A stretch of DNA of 64,000 bases from UBA952 sp044361535. Its GTDB lineage: Bacteria > Bacteroidota > Bacteroidia > Flavobacteriales_D > Crocinitomicaceae. This document shows positions 16,426 to 24,750 of this stretch, piece after piece (the first letter of the stretch is position 1; each line of letters opens with the position of its first letter). The stretch is from positions 62,001 to 126,000 of the forward strand of contig JBIKIQ010000007.1 in the NCBI GenBank assembly GCA_044361535.1, in the 5' to 3' direction. Below the pieces are notes generated by a model, which worked only from the letters and a program-made list of their open reading frames with translations, searched no databases and had not been told where the DNA came from. The translations under genes were made by a program, and so were the position numbers.

Positions 16426-17237
16426 AAAGAAACCTTCTACTATTTTTCTTGTTTGGTTCATCAATTTTGTTTGGACAAGATTCTATTTTTTCCTGGAAAG
16501 AAAATTTTCAAATTACTGAAAATAATATTTCAGGTTGGAATGTTGATGCTTTTGGTAGTCTAATTGTCTCTAATTCATCATCATTAATTAAGTATACTAC
16601 TGAAGGAGAAATAGCGTATAAAATTAGTAGCAAGAACTTTGGAGAAATTAAACAAATAATTCCTATAACTCCTTTGAAAATCGTTCTTTTTTCAGAACAA
16701 CAACAACAAATTTGCTTTGTAGATAATACCTTGACTCCTGTAAACGAATGTATTGATTTAGGAGATTATAACATTGAATTTGCGACATTTATTGGGAGAT
16801 CGAGTAGGGGAGAGAAGCTATGGGTTTTCGATCAAGTTAATTCTAATTTGTTACTTATTGACCTTAATCAACGTGGAAAAATTGTGCAAGAAATTCGAAA
16901 TGTTAAAGGATTGATATCACTCAATGAGCTCATAGAAATTGTAGAATTTCAATCGAATTTATTTCTTTTTGATTCAGAAGGTCAACTTACCAAACTTGAT
17001 ATTAATGGCACTTTAATTTCTCAAGTAAAATTAGATGCTAAAGATATGGCAGCTAGTGATAACCGGATTTGGCTTTTACAACAAAATGAATTGTTTTTAT
17101 ATTCAGAGCTTGAAAACCCTGCATTAGTTTGTCAAATGCCGGCAGCACAAATAGATTGTTTTCGGTCAAATTCTGATCGCTTTTATTTTCAAGTGAAAAA
17201 TAAAATTTACTGCTATAATTTGGTGAAAAAAAAATAG
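16422..17237 (+). CDS. Secreted protein of unknown function, beta-propeller-like
   Basis: A 271-residue protein with a signal peptide (about 1-19, MKRNLLLFFLFGSSILFGQ). The mature part is a series of short strands with recurring patterns such as 'GEIAYKISSK', 'GEKLWVFDQVNSNLLLIDLNQRG' and 'NNRIWLLQQNELFLYS', suggesting a propeller fold like that of NHL/WD-type proteins (inference). It is translationally coupled to GH3 (ATGA overlap) and precedes a deoxynucleoside kinase by 59 bases. No enzymatic motif is visible. Confidence 0.72.
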   Translation: MKRNLLLFFLFGSSILFGQDSIFSWKENFQITENNISGWNVDAFGSLIVSNSSSLIKYTTEGEIAYKISSKNFGEIKQIIPITPLKIVLFSEQQQQICFVDNTLTPVNECIDLGDYNIEFATFIGRSSRGEKLWVFDQVNSNLLLIDLNQRGKIVQEIRNVKGLISLNELIEIVEFQSNLFLFDSEGQLTKLDINGTLISQVKLDAKDMAASDNRIWLLQQNELFLYSELENPALVCQMPAAQIDCFRSNSDRFYFQVKNKIYCYNLVKKK

Positions 17238-17296
17238 ATTTTTTTCTCAATAAGCACAATTAAATCTTTAACTTTACATCCTTAAATTTTTTTAGT

Positions 17297-17911
17297 ATGC
17301 ACATTGCGGTAGCCGGTAATATTGGAGCAGGAAAAACAACCTTAACTAAATTGTTATCAAAGCATTACGATTGGGAAGCTCATTTCGAGGATGTTGAGCA
17401 AAATCCTTATTTGAACGATTTTTATGAAGAGATGCAACGATGGTCTTTTAATCTGCAAATATATTATTTGAATAGCCGGTTTACCCAGGTTCAAGAAATA
17501 AATCTGAATAAAAAGAATGTTATTCAAGATAGAACGATTTACGAAGATGCCTACATCTTTGCACCTAACTTACATTCAATGGGTTTGATGACTACCAGAG
17601 ATTTTGAAAACTATTTTTCCTTGTTCAACTTAATGGATTCATTTGTTAATCCACCCGATTTATTAATTTATTTACGTGCAAGTATTCCAACTTTGGTTGA
17701 GCAAATAAACAAAAGAGGGAGAGATTACGAGGAGAGTATCCGCCTGGATTATTTAAAAAGATTGAATGAGCGCTACGAAGCGTGGATTTCAACTTACGAC
17801 AAAGGAAAGTTATTAATAATCGATATCGATCACAATCGTTTTCCTGAAAACCAGGAAGATCTTGGGAAAATAATTAGCTCTATTGATGCTGAAATTCATG
17901 GATTATTTTAA
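17297..17911 (+). CDS. Deoxynucleoside kinase (deoxyadenosine/deoxyguanosine kinase type)
   Basis: Phosphorylates deoxyribonucleosides for salvage of DNA precursors. The 204-residue protein has the P-loop GNIGAGKTT (7-15), the conserved Asp-Arg of the family in IQDRTIYEDAYIFA (Asp78-Arg79) and the arginine-rich lid INKRGRDYEESI (about 133-144). These match the dNK/dGK/dAK group rather than thymidine kinase. Exact base specificity is not decidable from sequence. A near-consensus -7 box (TAACTTTA, 17269-17276) lies upstream, so it may have its own promoter. The heptose epimerase gene follows after 9 bases. Confidence 0.92.
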   Translation: MHIAVAGNIGAGKTTLTKLLSKHYDWEAHFEDVEQNPYLNDFYEEMQRWSFNLQIYYLNSRFTQVQEINLNKKNVIQDRTIYEDAYIFAPNLHSMGLMTTRDFENYFSLFNLMDSFVNPPDLLIYLRASIPTLVEQINKRGRDYEESIRLDYLKRLNERYEAWISTYDKGKLLIIDIDHNRFPENQEDLGKIISSIDAEIHGLF

Positions 17912-17920
17912 AATGTTGAA

Positions 17921-18886
17921 ATGATTGTTGTTACCGGTGCAGCAGGTTTTATAGGGAGTTGTTTGGTAAGTCAACTTAATCAAATCGGCATTTCAGATTT
18001 AATTCTTGTTGACGATTTTTCTATTTCTGAAAAGAATAAAAATCTAGAGGGAAAAGAATTTATTAAAAAGATTGATAGATCTGATTTTTTTTCTTGGTTA
18101 GAATCGACGAAACCTAATATTGATTTTATTTATCATATTGGTGCTAGAACTGATACTACCGAATTTAACAAGGCAATATTCGATGAATTAAACGTTTCGT
18201 ATTCCCAAAAAATTTGGAATTATTGTACAACTAAATCCATTCCACTAGTTTATGCAAGTTCAGCAGCTACTTACGGACTTGGAGAATTTGGATACGATGA
18301 CAATCACGCGCTTATATCTAATTTAGTTCCTCTCAATCCATATGGAGAATCAAAAAATGACTTTGACAAATGGGTTTTAAGCCAAATTAACCAACCACCT
18401 TTCTGGGCAGGATTGAAGTTTTTCAATGTTTACGGTCCAAATGAATTCCACAAAGGCAGAATGGCCAGTGTGATTTTTCACGCATTTAATCAAATTCAAG
18501 AAAAAGGAAAGGTAAAACTATTTCGTTCACACAATCCAAATTTCAAAGACGGCGAGCAGCTTCGGGATTTTATCTATGTTAAGGATTTAATTGATGTTTG
18601 TCTGTTTCTCAAAGATAAAAAACCAGTATCTGGTATATATAATTTAGGTTCAGGAAACGCACGTACTTTTTTAGATTTGGTAAAAAATACTTTTCACAGT
18701 TTGAATAAACAGGTTGAAATTGAATTTATAGATACACCTGAAGATATTCGCGATAAATATCAATATTTTACAGAAGCGAATATGGCTAAGCTGAGAGAGG
18801 TTGGTTACACAAAAGAATTCTCTACCCTTGAAAAAGGCGTGAACGATTACGTTACAAATTACTTAACAACGCATTCCTATTTCTAA
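17921..18886 (+). CDS. hldD: ADP-L-glycero-D-manno-heptose 6-epimerase
   Basis: Extended SDR enzyme that epimerises ADP-heptose for the inner core of lipopolysaccharide. 321 residues with the NAD-binding TGAAGFIGS (5-13), the HldD-specific HIGARTDTTE, the catalytic Y-x3-K (NPYGESK), and FFNVYGPNEFHKGRMASV and DGEQLRDFIYVKD, all strongly diagnostic of HldD (family knowledge: E. coli RfaD). It begins 9 bases after the nucleoside kinase. Other heptose genes are not in the window. Confidence 0.93.
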   Translation: MIVVTGAAGFIGSCLVSQLNQIGISDLILVDDFSISEKNKNLEGKEFIKKIDRSDFFSWLESTKPNIDFIYHIGARTDTTEFNKAIFDELNVSYSQKIWNYCTTKSIPLVYASSAATYGLGEFGYDDNHALISNLVPLNPYGESKNDFDKWVLSQINQPPFWAGLKFFNVYGPNEFHKGRMASVIFHAFNQIQEKGKVKLFRSHNPNFKDGEQLRDFIYVKDLIDVCLFLKDKKPVSGIYNLGSGNARTFLDLVKNTFHSLNKQVEIEFIDTPEDIRDKYQYFTEANMAKLREVGYTKEFSTLEKGVNDYVTNYLTTHSYF

Positions 18887-19054
18887 GTGAATTTTAATAA
18901 TCCACTGTTAGTATCATTATTCCCTGCAATAATTATTGGGGTATTCAATTATTTGTATTACCGCAAAAAAGGTTATACAAATTTTGGTTCATTATTCATT
19001 AGTATCATTGCGTTTTATGCAATAAGCTACTTACTACTAAAAAACCTAGTTTAA
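18887..19054 (+). CDS. Small two-helix membrane protein (55 residues, GTG start)
   Basis: A GTG immediately follows the hldD stop (TAAGTG) and opens a 55-codon frame: two hydrophobic segments (LLVSLFPAIIIGVFNYLYY, about 7-25, and GSLFISIIAFYAISYLLL, about 34-51) separated by a basic turn (RKKGYTNF). This hairpin topology and the zero-base spacing to hldD suggest a coupled membrane protein. The downstream cyclophilin gene is convergent and ends 7 bases further on. Function unknown. Confidence 0.5.
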   Translation: MNFNNPLLVSLFPAIIIGVFNYLYYRKKGYTNFGSLFISIIAFYAISYLLLKNLV

Positions 19055-19061
19055 AGCTGTT

Positions 19062-19514
19062 TTAGGCGATGATTTCAATGCTATCAATTGAATCTCCTTG
19101 ACGAATATCGTCAATTACGTCCAAACCTTCGATAACCTTTCCAAAGCATGTATGATTACCATCTAGATGGGCAGTATTATTTCGAGAATGGCAAACAAAG
19201 AATTGAGAGCCGCCTGTATTTCTTCCAGCATGCGCCATAGAAAGCACGCCTCTCTCATGGTGTTGTTTTTCTGCTGTAACCTCACAAGTAATTTGATATC
19301 CAGGACCACCTGTACCAGGCATTCCGTTTGCACCTTCGCGAGAATTTGGACATCCTCCTTGAATTACAAAATCAGGAAGTACGCGATGCCATTTCAATCC
19401 GTTGTAAAAGCCTTCGTTGGCAAGTTTAATAAAATTATTGGCAGCGATAGGAGTTTCGTTAACGTATAATTCTGCGATCATTTCGCCTTTATTGGTTGTG
19501 ATTTTTGCTTTCAT
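19062..19514 (-). CDS. Cyclophilin-type peptidyl-prolyl cis-trans isomerase
   Basis: A 150-residue single-domain cyclophilin without signal peptide, so cytoplasmic. The core motifs are present: FYNGLKWHRVLPDFVIQGG (about 36-54, with the catalytic Arg after His43), and GRNTGGSQFFVC (Gln and Phe of the active site). It catalyses proline isomerisation during protein folding. Divergent from radC, with an 86-bp gap that holds a 15-bp palindrome. Confidence 0.95.
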   Translation of the reverse strand: MKAKITTNKGEMIAELYVNETPIAANNFIKLANEGFYNGLKWHRVLPDFVIQGGCPNSREGANGMPGTGGPGYQITCEVTAEKQHHERGVLSMAHAGRNTGGSQFFVCHSRNNTAHLDGNHTCFGKVIEGLDVIDDIRQGDSIDSIEIIA

Positions 19515-19575
19515 TTTTAAATTTTTCTCAAAACTATCAATTTGCTTCGAGATTAGGAAATCAAATTTAAAATTC

Positions 19576-19590
19576 TTAACTTCAAGTTAA
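19576..19590. promoter_or_regulatory. 15-bp perfect palindrome between cyclophilin and radC
   Basis: TTAACTT-C-AAGTTAA is a perfect inverted repeat with a 1-base centre, located 11 bases before the radC start in the divergent gap. It has the size of a dimeric repressor site, but AT-rich DNA yields such repeats by chance several times per window, so the assignment is weak. Confidence 0.3.
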
Positions 19591-19600
19591 ACAATTAGAC

Positions 19601-20281
19601 ATGTCAATTCCAATTAACAGATGGTCTGTTCAAGATAGACCGCGTGAAAAATTTTATTCAAGAGGTAGGAAATCATTAACCGATGCTGAATTACTAGCAA
19701 TAATAATTGGTAATGGAACGAAGAATACCTCAGCTTTGCAAATTGCCCAATCAATTTTAGAAATCAACAATTATTCTCTAGATACTATCCGAAAACTGGA
19801 ACTTCCACAATTGATGAAGATTAGAGGAGTTGGTAAAGCAAAAGCAATTGCTGTATTATCCGCGTTAGAGTTAAGTTGCCGTTTTCAAAATCAAGTTACA
19901 AATAAAGTTAAAATCACCCAATCGCAAATAGCTTTTGAAACGGTTAAGGGTTCATTTCAGGATTTAAAACACGAAGAATTTCATGTTATTTATTTAAACA
20001 ATTCTAACGTTGTACTGGCTCATAAATGTATATCCAGCGGAGGAATAACAGCAACAATTGCAGATGGTAGAATTATATTTAAAGAGGCAATAATGCTCAA
20101 TTCAACAGCCTTAATTCTTGCGCACAATCACCCAAGTGGTAATGTAAAACCAAGTGATGCTGATATTCATTTGACAAAAAACCTTAAAGAATTTGGGAAA
20201 TGTGTTGATATAAGTGTGCTTGACCATATTATCGTTGCAGATAATTCATACTTTAGCTTTATCGATAATGGGTTGATTTAA
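19601..20281 (+). CDS. radC: RadC/JAB-domain protein (MPN+ metalloprotease fold)
   Basis: 226 residues: an N-terminal helix-hairpin-helix-like region (about 65-92, LPQLMKIRGVGKAKAIAVL) and a C-terminal JAMM domain with the complete metal motif His175-x-His177-x7-Ser185-x2-Asp188 (HNHPSG...PSDAD). The historic link of RadC to DNA repair is disputed; the JAMM motif implies zinc-dependent isopeptidase-like activity but no substrate is known. It is 11 bases upstream of wecB and probably cotranscribed. Confidence 0.92.
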   Translation: MSIPINRWSVQDRPREKFYSRGRKSLTDAELLAIIIGNGTKNTSALQIAQSILEINNYSLDTIRKLELPQLMKIRGVGKAKAIAVLSALELSCRFQNQVTNKVKITQSQIAFETVKGSFQDLKHEEFHVIYLNNSNVVLAHKCISSGGITATIADGRIIFKEAIMLNSTALILAHNHPSGNVKPSDADIHLTKNLKEFGKCVDISVLDHIIVADNSYFSFIDNGLI

Positions 20282-20292
20282 TTGAAGGTTAC

Positions 20293-21444
20293 ATGAAAAC
20301 AAAAATCATTACAATAATTGGTGCTCGGCCTCAAATAATTAAAGCAAGTGCATTAAGTAGGGCTATATCAGGACAATTTTCAAATCATCTGGAGGAAATT
20401 CTCGTTCACACTGGCCAGCATTACGACGACAATATGTCACAAGTTTTTTTTGAGGAACTTGGAATTCCAAAACCGAAATACAATCTTTCAGTTGGTAGTG
20501 GTTCGCATGGATCTCAAACAGCAAAAATGATTGAAGGATTGGAGCAAATTTATCTTAATGAAAAACCTGATGCAGTCTTGGTTTATGGAGATACAAACTC
20601 AACAATAGCTGGATCTTTGGCCGCAGCAAAAATTCATATTCCCGTTATTCACGTGGAAGCAGGTTTGAGAAGTTTTTTCAAGGCAATGCCTGAAGAAATT
20701 AATCGAATTTCATGTGATCATATGTCCACTCTTTTATTTACACCCACGGCCACTGGACTTGATAATTTAAAAAAGGAAGGATTTTCACAAATAAATCCTA
20801 AAAGAGCAACAATTGATGAACCAGCAGTATATCATTGTGGTGATGTTATGTATGACAATTCCTTGCATTTTTCTGAGTTAAGTGATCGGACATCTAAAAT
20901 TTGTTCTGAATTTAATTTGGAGTCCAACTCATTTATTTTGTGCACCATACACAGGGATACAAACACAGATAATCCGGAAAACTTAGAAAATATTTTTAGA
21001 GGACTTCTTCAACTTGTTGAGCTTGTGAAAATGAAGTTGGTTTTGCCTCTTCATCCTCGCACTAAACATAAACTTGAAGAGAATTTATCCACGGAACTTT
21101 TCAATCAAGTTAAGAGTTCACCGGATATCGTTATCATTCCTCCAGTTGGTTTTATTGACATTATAGCACTACAGAAAAATGCTAAATTAATTGTTACTGA
21201 CAGTGGTGGTTTACAGAAAGAAGCATTTTTCTTTAAAAAACCTTGTTTGATTTTACGTGATCAAACTGAGTGGATTGAAATCGTGGAGAATGGAAATGCC
21301 AAACTTGTTGGTGCTAAAACGGAACAAATTGTTGAAAATGGTCGTAAGTTAATCGAAGAGCAGCACCTGACTTATCCTTCTTTTTATGGGGATGGCAATG
21401 CAGCACTTTTTATTGCTGAAAAAATTATCGAGCACATTGGATGA
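20293..21444 (+). CDS. wecB: UDP-N-acetylglucosamine 2-epimerase (non-hydrolysing)
   Basis: Interconverts UDP-GlcNAc and UDP-ManNAc for surface polysaccharide. The 383-residue GT-B-fold enzyme shows GARPQIIKASAL, HTGQHYDDNMS, VYGDTNSTIAGSLAA, HVEAGLRSF, PEEINRI, HRDTNTDNPENL and the C-terminal DSGGLQKEAFF, all family hallmarks. Its last bases overlap the next gene (ATGA, 21441-21444), coupling it to a polysaccharide deacetylase-like protein. The pairing hints that the epimerase product feeds a polymer that is deacetylated, but the second protein's substrate is not known. Confidence 0.95.
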   Translation: MKTKIITIIGARPQIIKASALSRAISGQFSNHLEEILVHTGQHYDDNMSQVFFEELGIPKPKYNLSVGSGSHGSQTAKMIEGLEQIYLNEKPDAVLVYGDTNSTIAGSLAAAKIHIPVIHVEAGLRSFFKAMPEEINRISCDHMSTLLFTPTATGLDNLKKEGFSQINPKRATIDEPAVYHCGDVMYDNSLHFSELSDRTSKICSEFNLESNSFILCTIHRDTNTDNPENLENIFRGLLQLVELVKMKLVLPLHPRTKHKLEENLSTELFNQVKSSPDIVIIPPVGFIDIIALQKNAKLIVTDSGGLQKEAFFFKKPCLILRDQTEWIEIVENGNAKLVGAKTEQIVENGRKLIEEQHLTYPSFYGDGNAALFIAEKIIEHIG

Positions 21445-22730
21445 TATTAATTTACGTTGAGGAAATATCGGAACGACTCTTATATACCTTTGATTTTATT
21501 TTCAAGGAGAGGAGAATCGAGTATCGTATTACCAACGATCAGCATTTTATTGAAACCTCTTCATTGCCAAAATTTAATTACTCCAACGTTGAAATAGATC
21601 ATATCTTGTATATTCGTCCTTCGACCTTGCTCTTTGATGAAAACATTGGTGTTTATGGCATTGATAAAGGAAATTTTGAAGGAGAAGAGTGTCTCACGTT
21701 TAATAACAAAGTAGATCCAATTGCCAGTATTTTTTATATCCTTTCTCGTATGGAAGAATATAGTTCAATGTACGTTGATCAACATGGCAGATTTGAATCA
21801 AAAAATAGTGTTTTACACCGATTCAATTGGTTAGAAAAAGTAGTATGTGATCGATGGGCTGAGGCTCTAATTCGTTATTTACTTCGAAACAATGTGGAGG
21901 TAGGTTTGCCTAAACCGATTCCATGTAAGATAAATCCAACATTTGATATTGATGAGACTTTTGCATTTAAATTAAAAAGTCCACTTCGAACTTGGCTTTC
22001 AACAACAAAAGATATTCTTACTGGAAAAAAAGATCGTTTAATCGAACGTCAAAGGGTGCTTATTGGCAAGCGCAAGGATCCTTATGACACATTTGATTAC
22101 ATTCAATCTATAGCAGAACGAGGTTTTCAAGTAAATATGTTTTGGTTAGTAGGAGATTACACAAAGTTTGATAAAAATGTATCTCATAGAAATTCAAAGC
22201 ATCGACAATTGATGAAGGAAATGAGCAAATGCACTACTGTTGGTTTGCATCCAAGTTATAAATCAAATTCGTATGAATTTTATTTGTTAAACGAAAAAGA
22301 CCGCATAGATTCAATATTAAATCAAACTGTCGAAAATTCGCGACAACACTACTTGAAACTAAATATACCTTCCACCTATCAGATATTGTATTCCATGGGA
22401 TTTAAACATGATTATACTTTAGGTTATGCAGAAACCGTTGGATTTAGAGCTGGAACGGCTAGACCATTCAGATGGTTTGACTTGTCAAAAAATGAAATGA
22501 CGTCTTTCGTTATACATCCATTTGTATACATGGACGGTACATTGAACGAGTATATGAAATTATCTGTTGATGATGCAAAATTGAAAATAGCTGAATTGTA
22601 TCAAGAGGTTCGCGAGTTTGGTGGTGATTTTTCGTTTATATGGCACAATTCTACGATTGGTCAATATGGAATTTATCGCGGTTGGAAAGAAGTTTTAGAG
22701 TTTACCCTAACTTTGGAGAACAATGAATAG
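21441..22730 (+). CDS. Polysaccharide deacetylase-family protein (DUF7033-like N-domain)
   Basis: A 429-residue cytoplasm-predicted protein typical of Bacteroidota. The N-terminal about 160 residues resemble the DUF7033-type domain (ECLTFNNKVDPIASIFYILSRMEEY). The C-terminal half has a carbohydrate-esterase-4-like core: NPTFDIDETFAF (about 172-183) with the metal-binding Asp pair, MFWLVGDYTKFD, TVGLHPSYKSN (metal His) and GFKHDYTLGYAE, ending FIWHNSTIG. No signal peptide is seen, so it may act on a lipid-linked or nucleotide-linked precursor. It overlaps wecB (4 bp) and the DUF423 gene (8 bp). Confidence 0.82.
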   Translation: MILIYVEEISERLLYTFDFIFKERRIEYRITNDQHFIETSSLPKFNYSNVEIDHILYIRPSTLLFDENIGVYGIDKGNFEGEECLTFNNKVDPIASIFYILSRMEEYSSMYVDQHGRFESKNSVLHRFNWLEKVVCDRWAEALIRYLLRNNVEVGLPKPIPCKINPTFDIDETFAFKLKSPLRTWLSTTKDILTGKKDRLIERQRVLIGKRKDPYDTFDYIQSIAERGFQVNMFWLVGDYTKFDKNVSHRNSKHRQLMKEMSKCTTVGLHPSYKSNSYEFYLLNEKDRIDSILNQTVENSRQHYLKLNIPSTYQILYSMGFKHDYTLGYAETVGFRAGTARPFRWFDLSKNEMTSFVIHPFVYMDGTLNEYMKLSVDDAKLKIAELYQEVREFGGDFSFIWHNSTIGQYGIYRGWKEVLEFTLTLENNE

Positions 22731-23106
22731 GAATATTACTCTTGTGGCAATTATTTTAATATGCACAGCGATCATACTCGGAGCATTTGGAGCTCATACG
22801 CTGAAATTCGTTTTATCAGTTGAAAAATTAGCAAGTTTTGAAACAGGTGTGAGGTACCAAATGTATTGTGGTTTAGCGTTATTCGTCCTTGGCATATCTG
22901 CACGGATAATTTCACCATCTAAACTATTTTTTAGATTAAATATCCTAGGAATAATTCTATTTTCATTTTCAATTTATTTATTGTGCCTCAATGATTATCT
23001 TCCAATTCCAAAAATGGCCCTTGTTCCTTTAACCCCAATCGGTGGTGTTTTGTTAGTTATTTCTTGGTTGATTTTGTTCATTTCAGTATGGAAGCAAAAG
23101 GAATGA
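22723..23106 (+). CDS. DUF423 small membrane protein (YgdD-like)
   Basis: 127 residues with four predicted transmembrane helices. The family hallmark GAFGAHTLK is at about 21-29, and the conserved TPIGGVLLVISWL is near the C-terminus. Function is unknown for the whole family. It overlaps the deacetylase gene by 8 bp and the hydrolase gene by 4 bp, forming the middle of a four-gene coupled run. Confidence 0.88.
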   Translation: MNRNITLVAIILICTAIILGAFGAHTLKFVLSVEKLASFETGVRYQMYCGLALFVLGISARIISPSKLFFRLNILGIILFSFSIYLLCLNDYLPIPKMALVPLTPIGGVLLVISWLILFISVWKQKE

Positions 23107-23867
23107 AAATTACATTCTTAGGAACGGGTACCTCACAAGGAGTTCCGGTGATAGCCTGTTCTTGTAGAATTTGTTCGAGTAGTGATTTAAAGGATAAACG
23201 TTACAGAAGTTCGGTGTTAATTGAAATTGACAACAAAGCACTTGTAATTGATACAGGGCCTGATTTTAGAAGTCAAATGTTGGCCAATCATGTTCAACGA
23301 TTGGATGCGGTTTTATTTACACATGAACACAAAGATCATGTTGCAGGATTAGATGATATTCGTCCATTTAATTTTAAACAACAGGCACCTATTTCAGTAT
23401 ACGCTTCAGATCGCGTCGAACAAGCCATAAAACGAGAATTTCATTACATTTTTGCCGAAAAAAAATATCCGGGAATTCCAGAAATTACGCTTCATAAAAT
23501 TGATTTAGAACCTTTTACACTTTTTGAAAACATTCAAATCATTCCAATAGAAGTAAAACATTATTTAATGCCAGTTTTGGGATTTAGGATTAACAATTTT
23601 ACCTATATTACTGATGCAAAAACCATTGCTGAAAAAGAGATTGAAAAGATAAAAGGAACAGAAGTATTAGTGATAAATGCCTTGCGAATAGAAAGTCATC
23701 CGGCCCATTTTAATTTAGATGAAGCGCTTCAGTTCATAGATATAATAAAACCTAAGATGGCGTTTTTGACACATATATCCCATTTATTTGGAACGCATAA
23801 AGAAATTGAACAAATGTTACCTAAAAATGTATATGTATCCTATGATGGGTTACAATTTGACATTTAA
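23103..23867 (+). CDS. PhnP-like metallo-beta-lactamase-fold phosphodiesterase
   Basis: A 254-residue MBL-fold hydrolase. It has the metal motif THEHKDH (His74-x-His76-x-Asp78-His79) and a CxCxxC cluster (Cys19, Cys21, Cys24) at the place where E. coli PhnP binds a structural zinc. PhnP cleaves phosphoribosyl 1,2-cyclic phosphate in C-P lyase pathways; no other phn gene is nearby, so this may have a different or broader cyclic phosphate substrate. I chose ATG 23103 (ATGA overlap with the DUF423 stop) because MKITFLGTGTSQGVP is the family start; an in-frame ATG at 23088 would add five residues. Confidence 0.88.
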   Translation: MKITFLGTGTSQGVPVIACSCRICSSSDLKDKRYRSSVLIEIDNKALVIDTGPDFRSQMLANHVQRLDAVLFTHEHKDHVAGLDDIRPFNFKQQAPISVYASDRVEQAIKREFHYIFAEKKYPGIPEITLHKIDLEPFTLFENIQIIPIEVKHYLMPVLGFRINNFTYITDAKTIAEKEIEKIKGTEVLVINALRIESHPAHFNLDEALQFIDIIKPKMAFLTHISHLFGTHKEIEQMLPKNVYVSYDGLQFDI

Positions 23868-23914
23868 CTTAATGTAAAACCAAGTAATTTTGAAAAAATA
23901 GGTTCTATTGCAAT

Positions 23915-23922
23915 TATATTTG
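23915..23922 (+). promoter_or_regulatory. -7 element placed 4 bases before a GTG start (leaderless candidate)
   Basis: TATATTTG is a perfect TAnnTTTG box, followed by only TAAC and then the GTG at 23927. A TTTG lies at 23889-23892 (spacing 22). As at 4993-5005, the start codon would coincide with the 5' end of the mRNA. Confidence 0.5.
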
Positions 23923-23926
23923 TAAC

Positions 23927-24745
23927 GTGGAAAAAGATAAGTTTATTGATATACGAAAATTAATCAAAAGCAAAAATCCAACGCTTTTGAAATGGATGCC
24001 AGGATTTGTTGTTCGCTATTTTGAGCGTATCCTTCACCAAGATGAAATTAATCAGTTTATAATTGACCATAAGGATTATCATGATATTGAATTCTGTCAT
24101 GCAATTATGCGCTATTTTAATATCAATGTTATTATAGATGGAGCAGATAAAATCCCTGCCAACGAACGGATAGTAATTGTCATGAATCATCCTCTTGGAG
24201 GCATGGATGCAATGGCATTTATTTCGGGAGTAGCTCATATTCGTAAGGATTATAAGTTCATAGTGAATGATCTGTTGTTAAACCTAAAAAATTTACAAGG
24301 ATTATTTCTTGGTGTTAATAAATTTGGGAAGAATGATGGCTCAACTCGAAATAAAATTGATAATTTATTCGAGTCCAACGATACAGTTTGTATTTTTCCA
24401 GCAGGGAAAGTTAGTAGAAGAATCAAAGGTGAAATTGCTGACCTAGAATGGAAAAAAACATTTGTCACTCTCAGTAGAAAATATAATCGAAAAATTGTCC
24501 CAATATACATTGATGGTGAATTGAGTAATTTTTTCTATCGCTTATTTGAGCTACGTCAAAGGGTAGGTATTAAAACAAATATAGAAATGATGTATTTGGC
24601 GGATGAAATGTTTAAACAGAAAAATAAAACAATACGTTTTTCGGTAAGAGATTGTATTGATATGGAAAATTTTTATCCCGAAGAAAATGACCGAGAAGTA
24701 GCAGAGCGAATTAGAAATTTATTGTACGAAATCCAAAGCAAATAA
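23927..24745 (+). CDS. Lysophospholipid acyltransferase-family protein, probable O-acyltransferase of aminolipid synthesis
   Basis: A 272-residue PlsC-superfamily acyltransferase. The catalytic H-x4-D sits in NHPLGGMD (His88, Asp93) and the second block is CIFPAGKVSRR. Paired 5 bases upstream of a GNAT-type N-acyltransferase, it matches the two-gene layout of Bacteroides glycine-lipid synthesis (GlsA O-acyltransferase with GlsB N-acyltransferase), equivalent to OlsA/OlsB for ornithine lipid (established families; which amino acid is used here is inference). The start is a GTG at 23927; no better ATG precedes the first conserved region. Confidence 0.83.
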   Translation: MEKDKFIDIRKLIKSKNPTLLKWMPGFVVRYFERILHQDEINQFIIDHKDYHDIEFCHAIMRYFNINVIIDGADKIPANERIVIVMNHPLGGMDAMAFISGVAHIRKDYKFIVNDLLLNLKNLQGLFLGVNKFGKNDGSTRNKIDNLFESNDTVCIFPAGKVSRRIKGEIADLEWKKTFVTLSRKYNRKIVPIYIDGELSNFFYRLFELRQRVGIKTNIEMMYLADEMFKQKNKTIRFSVRDCIDMENFYPEENDREVAERIRNLLYEIQSK

Positions 24746-24750
24746 AAATC

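Noticed and set aside
23064..23102. Longer N-terminus for the PhnP-like hydrolase
   Set aside because: The extra residues are not part of the MBL fold and would overlap the DUF423 gene further.
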